DNA of 64,000 nucleotides from Coniferiporia sulphurascens (lineage: Eukaryota; Basidiomycota; Agaricomycetes; Hymenochaetales; Hymenochaetaceae): NCBI GenBank assembly GCA_002794785.1, contig NBBA01000016.1:744001-808000 (forward strand), in the 5' to 3' direction. Of the stretch, positions 1 through 11,168 are shown in pieces. The number at the start of each line of letters is the position of its first letter. The first letter of the stretch is position 1. A model generated the notes under the pieces. That model did no database searches, was not told where the DNA came from, and saw only the letters and a program-made list of their open reading frames with translations. Made by a program: the position numbers and the translations under genes.

Positions 1-1578
1 CTGCCGAGGACGTCTTGGATACGGAGGAACACAAGAAACTCCCAGATGTGGACCGTCCCCGAAAATGGCGGAAGCAGATCGTCGAGAAGGCTGTGCGCGA
101 AGAGGATATTGAGTCCGAGGATGAAGAGATTCCGCCACAGGATGAGGTTATAGCTGTTCCGCCTGAACTCGATATTGCTCTGGTACCCGAGGTCGTCGAG
201 TCTGTGCATGCCAAGCGGTCGCCGTCCCCGGTGCTTGCCGAAGAGCCGCCCGCCAAGCGCGTAAAGCTCGATGACGATTACATCAAGGGAGAGGACGTAA
301 CGGCAATTGTCGATGTACAGGTTAAGGGCAGAAAGGCGCTGACGAAGAAGCAGCAGGACAAAGTCAAGGAGAAGAAGGCGCCCAAGCGCTCGAAGAAAGC
401 GAAGGTCGTCGAGCCCGAAGAGCCTGTTGTGGAGGAACTGGTCATACCCCCGCAGTTAGAAATTGATGTGCCTGTGGTCGCTGAAGTTCACGTCTCTCCG
501 TCGTCGGCTTGGGGTCCTTCCGTTTCCCCTACACCGCCGCCCGTGGTGGTTGAGAAGCCGCTCCCAGCTCCGAAGCAGGCCAGCGCGCTTTCCGAGTCTG
601 TGTTGCGGGAGATCATTGAAGACGATGAGGATATGTACCTTATGAAGCTTGCTCTGTCCATGGACGTCAGTAGCGATTTCGCACTACCGGAAAAGCCCTT
701 CCCTCCCTCCGATCCAGATGCGCCTCCGCCCTTCCGAAAGCATGTTACAGGCTCTGCGCGGACGGAAGGATATTACAAAATTTCGCACGCCGAGAAGTCC
801 GTGTACGTCGCGCAGTACGCTCTACGTGAGAACGCAACCGATGGCCCTGCGGCGAGTGAGCCTGCACCGCAGCAGCACGTCGTGTCCTCACGCTCGAACC
901 GCGCTCATGCGCGACGAAGGGCACAAGGGCTGGAGGAGATCAATCAGTTGCAGCTCGCGGTCGCGTTGTCGAAAGGCGAGACGGGTGCGACGGATGCGGT
1001 GAAGTTCAACCAGCTGCAGACGCGCAAGAAGCACCTTCGCTTCGCGCGCTCGCCGATTCACGACTGGGGCCTGTACGCGATGGAGCGCATTGCGCGCGGG
1101 GAGATGGTGATCGAGTACGTTGGCGAGGTCATCCGTGCTGCGGTTGCAGACAAGCGTGAGAAGGCATACGAGCGGCAGGGTATCGGTAGTAGTTATTTAT
1201 TCCGGATTGATGAGGATCTCGTCGTGGATGCGACGAAGAAGGGAAATCTTGGGTGCGTGTTGATCCCCCTTTTACTGGCCGTTGCAATGTACTCACTTTC
1301 TTTTTTCGATGTGATAAGTCGGTTGATTAATCACTCCTGTGATCCAAACTGTACCGCGAAGATTATCACTATCAATGGCGAGAAGAAAATTGTTATCTAT
1401 GCGAAACAGGACATCGAGCTCGGGGACGAAATCACTTATGGTTTGTGTTTATACTATATCTACGATTATCAGGTCCGCTGATAGGATGATTCTTTTTACA
1501 GACTATCACTTTCCTTTCGAGCAAGATAAAATTCCTTGTCTATGTGGCTCGGCCAAATGTCGTGGTTTCCTTAACTGA
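1..1578 (+). CDS. SET1: SET1-type histone H3K4 methyltransferase, C-terminal part (5' end outside window)
   Basis: Catalytic subunit of the COMPASS complex, which methylates histone H3 lysine 4 in the nucleus. The reading frame is open at the left edge, so the N-terminal part is missing. Exons read 1-1252, 1319-1440 and 1502-1578, giving about 482 visible residues. In order: an acidic/basic low-complexity linker, an n-SET motif near residue 247 (HVTGSARTEGYYKI), then the SET domain from about residue 342 with the NHSCDPNC motif (visible after removing intron 1) and ITYDYHF spanning intron 2. The post-SET Cys cluster CLCGSAKCRGFLN ends the protein. Intron 1 (66 bp) has GT-AG ends, is a multiple of three and has no stop, so an unspliced reading appears open. 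Intron 2 is 61 bp. Family identity is clear from the n-SET, SET and post-SET order. Only the gene symbol is inferred from orthology. Confidence 0.93.
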
Positions 1579-3167
1579 TAAGTTTTGCATTGACTCTGAT
1601 TTCCCCTGGATTTACTCTGTCGTTGTCGCTCTTTCTTACTACTCTCGCGCTTACACACGGTCTGCACATACTCTCACTTTGCTCCTGCCTTACCGGTGTC
1701 CCCAGTCCTTTCTTCCCCTCTTCGTCTCCCTTGTCTCTCTAATTTTTTCCGCTCATCATATCCGCTGTTGTCGCCACTGGTGTCGGTTTTTCCCATCTGC
1801 ACGTTTTTGCATAGGTTGTGCGCAAGTCCTGTATTGTTATCAGTCGCATATTTCTTTCCCATCCTCTATCACATCTTTTTTTTCCTTTTACGTCTTTACG
1901 TCTTTGCCCTCTGTGTTTTTTTACCTCTCTTTCTCTCAGTGCATGCTGTCGCTGTTGAAGACAATAGAGACGCATATGATCTGCTGCTCCGCGCTCCCCG
2001 TCTGATCTGCCTGTGTCTGCCCTCTGAAATCTTATCCGGTGCGCAGCTTGGATTTGTTGGCTCCTAGGTTGATGTGCTTTATTTCCTTTCGTGCTCAGGC
2101 TGGACTCAGGCTGGACAGGGTGAGGTATCAGAGACTAAGACACGATTGAGCTTACATCGCCTGTGTGAGATACTCGGATCCGGGGTACAGATCTGTGTAC
2201 ACTAGGCATAAGTACTCTAAAGTTAATTCTAACTTCGTGCGCACATGGGCGACGATGATGATAGCCTGATATCGAGTACTCACCATTATACGACTTCTGG
2301 GTACGGTGTTGTGTGATTCAGGTACGTACGTCGTACGCGTTTTTTTGGGTTTGTGCCGGATGATTGGATACTGAATAGTGCTACCTTCATAGGCTATGTG
2401 GCCTAGGAAGACCCGAGGGCATCGTGTCCATTGTATGCATCTTCGGAACGGGCATGATGGACTCGGAAGACGGTTCTTCCGGATGTTCACAGGGGAGTTG
2501 ATCGTTGTTTGAAGGTGTGAATGGAGATTCCTCGGATAAGGAGCAAGACCTGCACCGTGACCCGATGAGTTTCGAGTCCCAACTGTGGTCCCCTCAGCCA
2601 CCCTCTCTAAAGCTAAAAAAGGCGCGCCCTAGGTCTCTCACTCGTAAAATCAGATTATATGCCTTAAAATCAAACCGGGCTATGTGCACCGTGTGGATGT
2701 GCGGTGCAACACATAAACATAGTACGTATCTGAAGGGAATACCGTAAATTCGCCCGAGTCGCACACGGACGCCGAGTAGGAGCAGGTGGTCATTTTGATC
2801 CCTCAGCGCCTTTCCTGTGTAGCGAAGACGCTGCATGCGCGCGCGCCTTGGACGCCATGCGCAACGAGTGTGTTAGCGCTGGGGCGACATTGTGTGGGGG
2901 TAAGTGGCTCTCATCCTCGTGTGTGCTAACGTGCGTCCGTGTCTGGATTTACGTATTTCCGTCCCGAAGCCTATTTTCACTCAGTTTGTCTCTTCAAAAT
3001 GGGATGTTATCTTGGTGGGCGGCGCGCGAGCAGGTGGTGTGGTTTTCCTAGGGCTGGAGGTACAGCACATGGCGCATATAGACCGCCCTATTGGTGCTGG
3101 ATTTCGGGCTCGCAAATATTTATAACGCTGTCGAGGGGACGTTCGTACTGCAAGAAAAGGCGAAGTT
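1579..3167. other. intergenic, no supported gene
   Basis: The first 500 bases after the SET1 stop are pyrimidine-rich on the plus strand and probably include its 3' UTR. Short open frames occur on both strands, but none shows a recognisable motif, splice pattern or compositional support. I see no RNA gene or repeat here. Confidence 0.6.
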
Positions 3168-4571
3168 ATGCCCCCCGATTTCGACGTCTACGCGCGCCAG
3201 CTTTTCAGTCTAAATCATGGTTACGGCCTGTACGAACCCGATCCCGGAGGCCAATACGACAGAGTCAGGGTCGGCGACGTCGGCTACGTTCTGTATGGTG
3301 GCTTTCAGCGGCTTTTCAACATCTTTGCGGATGAAGACGATCCAGTTAATCACCTTGGCGTCCCGGAAAACTTCGAGCCACTGCCCAGCGCTTCACGTGC
3401 TACCTTTCGAAGGACCCCTCTGATGCCTGGAGCAATGTGGTCAGCCAAAATTCGGAGACTTAGAGGCGGTATAGACGTTGTTACAAGGTGAAACTTGCGT
3501 TGCATTCGCGCAGTTTTTATTCCACTAACAACGACAACTTAGTGCGGTTGTTCCGGTTGTACAGGCGGGCGCTTCTATCGAACTGGCCTGCTCCAAACAA
3601 CAGGGAGCTGCGCTTGTGATAAAACACCCTGCTTATCGAGAGGACAGCTCACGCCGACGTGCGCTCTCTCGTCACATGCTCCAGCACTATCCGACCTGGC
3701 TTGCCTTCGCCCGCTCCAACCTCGATCAGGATATTCGTCTCAGGGACCTCCTACTTGTAACCGGCTACGACGTAACGGCGGACTGGGCCACCGCCGCGTT
3801 CACCGACAGTTCCCAAGAAAACTCGATCAGCTTTCAGGTCGGATTTTCAGGATTTGCCTCTGCACAGGCGCACTTCTGGGGCGAGTGGTCGTCATCGACG
3901 AGGGTCCGTCACCGCTGTGGGCCGCAGCCACTTATACCTCCTGCAGTTTTAAATGCAGGATCACATAGTGATGTTTTTCATGGAGATCCTCTCTCAGAGT
4001 TCAACCAGTGCATTTTCATCAGGGCCTTCAGAGTCCATGAGCGCCCTTACTTTCTGCCTAACGTCATCAAAGGCAGTGCAGATCCTAAGGATCTTGGCGG
4101 TGGTAGAGATCTCGATGACCCTCCGTCTACGTCCGGGACAGTAGGCAATGACCAACGTGGGCTTGATTATGAGGTGCGTTCGCTTGTTGAGCGCGATTCA
4201 ATCTGGACTTTACATTTTCTAAGGACGGTGATGTCTACGATGCAGTGTTCGACTATATCATGAGGGTATGTCACGTGATTGGTTTTCGAAGCAGATCCAT
4301 CGGCTTATCTTTGTTCATACAGAACTCGGAGGCGGATATAGCACTTGTTCATGACGATGATATCTGCGCTTTGATGATGGTATGCAGCCCCTCTTCACGA
4401 TATAGTGCGACCCTTCTGATAGCATCCGTCTCACCAAAGGAAGTAGAGGGCCGGGGGACCGAAGATATACAGCTATTCCTTCAATCACGCCAGCCAGAAA
4501 TCGAGCAAGAGCTTTTTGACGGACCTCTTTCCAGTAAGATGGCTTTTTCAACTCTCGAGGTATCATCATAA
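3168..4571 (+). CDS. Agaricomycete-specific hypothetical protein, five exons
   Basis: Function unknown. It matches by eye a large family of hypothetical proteins repeated across mushroom-forming fungi. Exons are 3168-3487, 3543-4173, 4224-4265, 4323-4379 and 4440-4571; all introns are GT-AG, 50-60 bp, and the sum is in frame (393 aa). Family-like landmarks in order are GDVGYVLYGGFQRLFNI near residue 38, VQAGASIELACSKQQGAAL after intron 1, IKHPAYREDS, LLLVTGYDVTADWA, FWGEWSS, NQCIFIRAFRV and DIALVHDDDIC. A further segment, TEDIQLFLQSRQPEIE, lies in the last exon. The start is chosen because MPPDFDVYARQLF is the usual N-terminus of this family. The 3' end is uncertain: another intron after about 4558 could lead into an open frame ending near 4794. 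No signal peptide or membrane segment is evident. Confidence 0.72.
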
Positions 4572-6049
4572 TCGCTTAATTGGTCTTCCTTTTCTAATAC
4601 TTAAAGGTCTCGCAAAGGTATTCCGTCTTGGAAAGCTTGAAAGCGGTTCTGAAGAGGGGTCTCCTTCGCTGATGCAGAGGACTTCTGCAGACTGGAGCGG
4701 CTCCTCGTCAGCACATTCTAATTCTGGGCAGAGTCATGACCGAAGTCAGATTCCCCGCACTCCTCTGCTATATAGAATTCTTATATCTTTCTAGGCAGCG
4801 CAATCAGGGCTGAATGTATCCCATGTCACAAGGAGCCGGGAATCCTATCTGTGTTAAACAAGATCCGACCCCAGAATGCGGCCCGCTCTACTCGCAGGGA
4901 CGAGGGGCGGTCCGGGGCCAGCCGACATGAGCGCTTAGGCGTGAGTAGTAGTTGCATATCAGAGTCATCAGGGTAATTGTTACAAATCCCTTATTGTAGA
5001 AGGACGACGGTTTCTCGCTGAAGTTCTGGAGAAGATGTCGGTCATCCCGCGGGGACGCATCACTCGCGAGGTCTTCTGACAAGTTTCTAATCGACAAGAA
5101 AGGGGATGGTGCCAACGTACAACCTCAGAAAACGGCTAATGAGGCTCACCCACCGCGTTATGTATGTCCTCCGCCATACGACTTTCCGGATACTTGGGGC
5201 ACAATCGGCCAACTTCCTTACAATCGACTGTGAGCAAATTAGACAGAATTCTGGCAGCCAGGTAAAAAAGAGTTTCTGTTCCTGAGCTTGGAGCATGGGA
5301 GGTGAAATACGAGGTTTCCTCATAAGTACTGCCCGACCGCGTCATCCTTTTCAAAATTGCAATTTCACATGCAGTGTTAATCTCGGACCAAGCGTAAATC
5401 CGAACAGTTCATCCCGGCGTTCGTTCAATTAACTGGTATGAGGTAGAAACGAAACAGGACGGATTCAGAGCGGGTGCCTTTTTATATATTTGAATTTGAT
5501 TGCTCAGCCCATAGAGAGGCCTTAATAATCATCGCCACCTTGTGCACTCTCCGGAAACGGTTCGGCCATCCACACCGAGGAGGCCCCCAAGAGGACATAG
5601 CTGTTGGATCTCGACGACTAATCTGCAAATATGTATTCCACAACCTGTAAGATAGAACTTCCAAGTCTATTCAAACATAGTCCCAAAAAATGCACAACAT
5701 ACGAGCGCACAACAATATGTACAGAAGTACAAAGCTAACTAAACTACGAAGACTGACAAACACGAACAATAACAACAATCGCACATATCGAATAAATAAG
5801 CGCGGACACATATTTACTCTGCTTTTCGACAGGGAAGATCATCCAGTCCCCCCAAGCCGTACACACGCTACGGCGGCCTCATTTGCTAGCCGAAGAGTCG
5901 CAAATACACGACGTACACATCATGCCCACATCTCCATCAGACGTAAGAAGCATCATCGGAGTCGGGCCGCGCTCTCCCCCACGGACCTGAGACCTGGATA
6001 ACGGAAATAAGCCTTGTAACCTGTGTGCGCACCGAACATCAGAAGAGAA
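4572..6049. other. intergenic, no supported gene
   Basis: A short plus-strand open frame (to about 4794) could be an extra last exon of the upstream gene. The rest shows only short, unsupported open frames. The stretch from about 5690 to 6049 is the 3' flank of the first DUF6534 gene and resembles the 3' flank of the second copy (about 9310-9657). Confidence 0.5.
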
Positions 6050-7525
6050 TCATACTTTCTGTCCGTCCGAGTCAACGTTCAATACCTGTTCAGTGTCGAC
6101 TTTTATACTGACTGCGTTGGCAGCAGAAAATGCCCCCTGAATTATGAGGAAACGGGGATAAGCTATGCCGGGCGGTCCGCTGATTGGAGTGTGCTTACGT
6201 TTGCACCGGTGTAAGGTCGCATATTACCCATGCTAATGCCCTGTTGGGAGCTGACAATAAGGTTGTTACGGAGACTCTCCCGGGAGTTATATCTGAAACA
6301 GGGGCAAACTCCGGTCAATATTGTGGCAGCAGGGCAAGTAAACGAAGGAAATGACGAACAGAGCCAGTATGGAGTTGAAGTATACTGGTAACAGCGTGTA
6401 ATCAGAAAAATCACTCGCAACGATAGATTGGAAAGGGACATACACTTCGGGATGAGGAAATCGGGGATGAGGTAGATGAACTTATTGGGGAGAGCGAGAG
6501 CAGTGACCAACGCCAAAAGCGACATAACACTTGTCAGAAGGCCCGTGCTGATTGCGTAGGCCATGAGACGGCTTATGAGAGAGTTAGTCTGCTTGATTTG
6601 CGAGCGATTTGAATGTAACAGGTAAGCAATGACTACGGCGATAGCTGTGTCCACGAAGGTCGCGACGGAGTTCATTGCACATTCGACGGGAATGGCGGTG
6701 GACAGCAGCGTAATCTCGTGGAGTTTATATACAGCCGCGAAATAGGTTGTGGTGGAAGAGAATTGGCCAAGTATGAAGGCTGCGAGTATTCCAGTTAGCA
6801 CATAGTTCTTCTTGCTCACTTGAAAAAGAATAAGTAAATGGCGCATTCACGTAGACAATCATGAACAGCTTACGATGCCATATGCGCAAAACGAAAAGGG
6901 ACTGCACGAGTGCATCCGTGAAGGCTGTAGTAATGGTTGTATTGACCAGTGGCCTGATAACAACCGAAACATTATTGTCAAGCTCTGGCAGCAATAGTTG
7001 AGTCTTTACCTTTCGAGCACATTAAGATGTGCAAGATTCGCGTAGTTTGTCACGAAATAGGAATACAAGGCCGACAGAAGAAAACATTGATGTGTAGTGT
7101 CGAGTGCATATGTGATGAATATGTATATCTTCAGCCACAACTTGTCGTTGCTTGCGTATTTCTGTATTAAACACAAATAAATTGGCTGCAGACTGATTAA
7201 CATGTAAATCGTTGAACGCACATCATAGTAAAAGTATAGTTGGACAGTGCCGGAACTCCATAAACTGTGTACACATAGGTTGGTCGGACACACCGGCGTC
7301 TGAAGGTAAGATGAAGACTTACACCGTTGCAAAGCTAAACCATTTAGGAAATATGAGAGAACCGCGGTAATTAGCCCGAAGAGAAGTACGCACATTCCAG
7401 CCAAGAAAAGACAACCGAACTGTGAGATCACAACGGCACAAGGGAAATTAGTACTGTTAATAGCACGGGAGAAGACATGGACATACAGTGCCGTCCAGCG
7501 ACGGAAGAGCTTCTGCAGAGCTCAT
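6050..7525 (-). CDS. DUF6534-type multi-pass membrane protein, copy 1
   Basis: Predicted integral membrane protein of an Agaricomycete family with seven or so hydrophobic segments; biochemical role unknown. Ten exons on the minus strand: 7487-7525, 7394-7419, 7323-7334, 7222-7264, 7010-7161, 6874-6953, 6444-6818, 6360-6384, 6199-6292 and 6050-6136. They sum to 933 nt, 310 aa with no break. Landmarks in order: MSSAEALPSLDGT, FGCLFLAG, VQLYFYYD, LWLKIYIFITYALDT, FVLRIWH, then the C-terminal domain with SLISRLMAYAISTGLLTS and FIYLIPDFLIPK running across a splice into LYFNSILALYNSR. The last exon reads FSAANAVSIKVDTEQVL. The 26-nt exon and 12-nt micro-exon are shared by all copies. The start is fixed by the conserved MSSA..LPSLD exon. 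Family name is from memory; splice sites are read directly. Confidence 0.82.
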
Positions 7526-9657
7526 GATGGGGAAGATCCAACGAAAAGGAGTGTTAGAGTGCGCAGAACACTGCTATTGTTGGGCAGAATCCCTAGATGG
7601 ATGTGCTAATGGCGCACGGACAGGAGAAGGTCTGGGGGGTGCAACAGAACTGTTGGCTGATCGTCTACTTCCTTTTAACGTATGTGAAGGCAATCAAGTC
7701 CATCAGTGACTAGAGTATTTGCTTTGATGATCAAGGAATGCCCTGTGTGAAGAGGCTATGCCGTGCAATAACAAAGACTAATGCGGTTGATGTAGCCGGT
7801 GATTATAGCTGCGAAACACCCGCGCCACTCGTATCAAGGACAAATACCTAGATCAACGGCCATCCCAACACGACCGCCCGAGCACTGTGCGCTGAGATTC
7901 CGTTGAGTAAGAAGCGTAGTCAGTTGCCAGTCAGAACTCCAGAGTCCACAAGCGATAGATAGCCTGACATTTGACGTTCGCAGTGATGGAATCCCATGGT
8001 ATCGTTTCGAGGCACCTGTGCGAGTTCTGGCTTCTGCATACCCGATGAGAGAGTCCATGGAGTTATGATGATTCTCCGAGCTGGAAATACCAGAAGAGAT
8101 AGGGGGAAGAAAGACAAAAACCTCCAGAAGAGCATCAGGGGACAGAAGATGATGGAGAAGCGTTAACAGGACATTAGGTAAGCGGTACTAGTAGTTAATT
8201 TTTGCTTCCGCGCACGGGCGCCATCGGCCCATTTGGTGTTCGCAATCCTGAGATTGCCTTGGCCATGGGCGTCCCCACAGAAAACGTGAACTGGTCGGAG
8301 ATGTCTGCGCATCAGCGGTAGATCCCAGGATGGAAACACCATATATGGAGATATTTTACGTAGTCTTTCCACTTAGTAATCACGAAAGGTCTTAAACCTG
8401 CTACCGCAACGCAACAGCAAACTTCTTTACCAGGCCCCACTTCGGGCTGCCTGTCCTCACCAATTCTAAAGACCCTTGACCGCAAAAAGACGTGTACCAG
8501 GATTTCCGACTTATCCTGGTAGAGGTAGATGACGTTGATGAGACTCCAGTCTTTCTCACTCGCCTTTTCGGTGCCTTGTAAGCGTGTGATTCCTCACCTC
8601 AAGCTTCTGTTCAGGTACAGCTCCGAGTTATCTTTCCTGTAGCCTGTCGCATACTAATCCAGCGTACACAGAACAACCTTCGAGCACAACGCGCACGGTG
8701 AGCTCAGGTCCGGACTCCGGATTTCGCAATGCGCGGGCGGTGCGTGAATTTTATCTGCGTCGGATCTCGAAAATATTGCGCTATCAAGATCGAGTACCTA
8801 AGCTAAGCGCTCCGTAGTAGACCGTGCACAAACGGGGCTGTGTGTATACCCGCCGGTAGTGTTCAGTTTACTGGTAGCCACTTTCCGTCCAATTAGGAAA
8901 CAAAGGATCGACGCCCATCCAGGACTTTCTGCATCATCGAACCCACAGTGTTGCATCCCAGAAGTCCTAGCGATGCACAATCAGTTCTCAGCATCAGAAC
9001 AGTTTTATCTATTTCAAATAGGTGTCATTTCCTTCTCGTCATTGACTCTTTTTATTCGTCTACTTATTCTAAGTTTTCCACCCGGTAACTACTCATTGAC
9101 AACGCTGGAAACAGCGGCAGTGCATACACAAGAAGGAACATCTTCCAATAAGTTGTACCTTATTAATGGAAGAAGTCGTTCCCTACTATCATGTGCCTTC
9201 CTGAGAAGCACCTGGGGCTACCCGCGACAAGGGCTCATGAAAGCCTAGAACTAATAGACAATCAAATCAGATATATTCCTTAAATATCACCAGCAAGACA
9301 GTCCTTTCCAGATCTACTCGAACACAGCCGTTAAAAAATGTAAATATAATCGACAGGATGTGGGTACGGTAACAGTAACAACAACAACAACATATAACGG
9401 GACGGAGGTCACATAAACATATCCCACAGAGGCGGCGGCCCAGATCCCTTTGCTATCCCCATTATACACATTACTACAAAGTCCGCTTCTGCTCACCGGG
9501 AGGGAGGAAGGTCTCGCAAAGACAAATTCTCTTTAAACATAAGAGGAAGCATCGTCCGATTCGGCCCCTGTCTTTTTCCACGAGCCCGAATTCTAAATGG
9601 CATTAAGGAGGCCCTCAGTGAGCCCCTGTGCGTAATACAAGCTAGGAGGGGAATAAA
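7526..9657. other. intergenic between DUF6534 copies 1 and 2
   Basis: No gene is supported. The longest plus-strand frame is 8859-9248 (129 codons); it has no recognised motif, no paralog in this window and no obvious upstream exon. The right-hand part (about 9310-9657) is the 3' flank of DUF6534 copy 2 and is similar to the flank of copy 1. Confidence 0.5.
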
Positions 9658-11168
9658 TCATGCCTTGCGATCGACCGGGTCAATGTCTAGCACCCGCTCA
9701 GTGTCAACTTTGATACTAACTGCATTGGTGGAGGAGAATACCCGCTGCATTAACCAAAGGTCAAGGAGATAGTGTCAAGGAAGGAAGCGGCGTTTGCGGC
9801 ACAGATGCAGGAATTGCGTACGTTATGCGATGCACTCGTGCTACTGGTGAAGGGGCGAATGTTGTTCATGCTGATTCCGTGCTCCGAGGAGTGCGCGAGA
9901 TTAGTGCGGAGACTTTGGCGGGAATTATACCTGGAGCGGTGAATAGATTGTGTTAGTGTCGGAATAACACGACCACCAAGAAAACTCTACGAACAGGGCC
10001 AAAATCGAATTGAAGTACACTAGTGATGGGGAAGGCGTGCGTTAGAAAAAGTAAGGAGATGGTGAGCTGGAGTGGAACATACGTTTTGGAATAATGAAAT
10101 CAGGGATCAGGTAAATGAACTTGTTGGGATAGACAAGAGCCGTAATCAGTGCTACGAGCGACATTGCACTCGTCAAGAGGCCAGTGCTGATCGTGTAGGC
10201 CATGAGGCGGCTGATGAGTGAGTTGGTCTGCTTGATGCTTGAACGGTGCGAGTGCAGCAGGAAGGCTAGGACACCGGCGATAGAGGTGTCCGTAAACGCG
10301 ACGATTGAATTCAATGCAATTTCGGCTTTGATAGTAGACGCTAGTCCAGTGATCTCAGAGAGTTCGTAGACCCTTGCGAAGTAGATAACATTGGCTATGA
10401 ACTGGCCCGTAATGAAGACGCCGAGTACTCCGGTTAGGATGTAGTTTTTCTTGCTCACTTGAGGAGAATTTCTGAGGGGCATCATCCAGTGCATGCGCAT
10501 AGGGAAGACTCACGGTGCCATATCCGCACAACGAAAAGAATTTGCACAAGAGAATCGACGATGGCTGTTGCGATAGTCGTGTTCTGCAATGGTCTGCCCG
10601 CAGCAAGGAGGTTATTACAAGAATTGCAAATCGAGATGCAGAAAACCTGCCTCTCGAGCACATTTAGGTGTGCAACGTTCGCGAAGTTCGTCACGAAGTA
10701 CGAATACAGGGCCGCCAGGAGGAAACACTGATGCATAGTGTCGAGTGCGTATATGACGAATATGTACGCCTTTAGCCATGGCTTATCACCATTCGCGTAT
10801 TTCTGTCAGGAACAGTCTGATCAGTCGGTAATTGCTTTATGTAGAGATCGTATGACGCACATCGTAGTAGAAATATAACTGGACAGTTGCAGCACTCCAT
10901 AAACTATATGTATAGGCCAGTTTAGCATGCCTGTGCCGGACTTTAGGACAAAGGCTTACGCCGTCGAAAAGCTAGATAGATCAGCAAATGCGTCAGCAGA
11001 TTGGGACAAGATGCTTAAGTAGAGAGCACACGCACATTCCAGCCAAGAAGAGGCAACCAAACTACAGGCACGCAAGAACGCGATACTATTCAGCATTGTC
11101 CAATCCCATGAGACAAGATGCCGACGTACGGTGCTATCCAGCGACGGAAGAGTCCCTGCGGAAGTCAT
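9658..11168 (-). CDS. DUF6534-type multi-pass membrane protein, copy 2
   Basis: Closest paralog of the copy at 6050-7525, same strand and same exon pattern. The start exon reads MTSAGTLPSLDST, then the 26-nt exon FGCLFLAG and a 12-nt micro-exon ending in a GTAAGC donor. Next come VQLYFYYD, LDTMHQCFLLAALYSYFVTNF, VRIWH, and the DUF6534 core with SLISRLMAYTISTGLLTS and FIYLIPDFIIPK. After a splice the tail reads YFNSILAL then YNSRQSLRTNLAHSSEHG. The final exon, after an acceptor near 9746, reads FSSTNAVSIKVDTERVLDI and stops at 9658-9660. The intron after the exon ending in LER may use a GC donor or a GT four bases further on. The model is by analogy with copy 1 and not every junction was counted. 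Confidence 0.76.

Noticed and set aside
2152..2601. 149-codon minus-strand ORF downstream of SET1
   Set aside because: No recognisable domain, no family pattern and no supporting exon.
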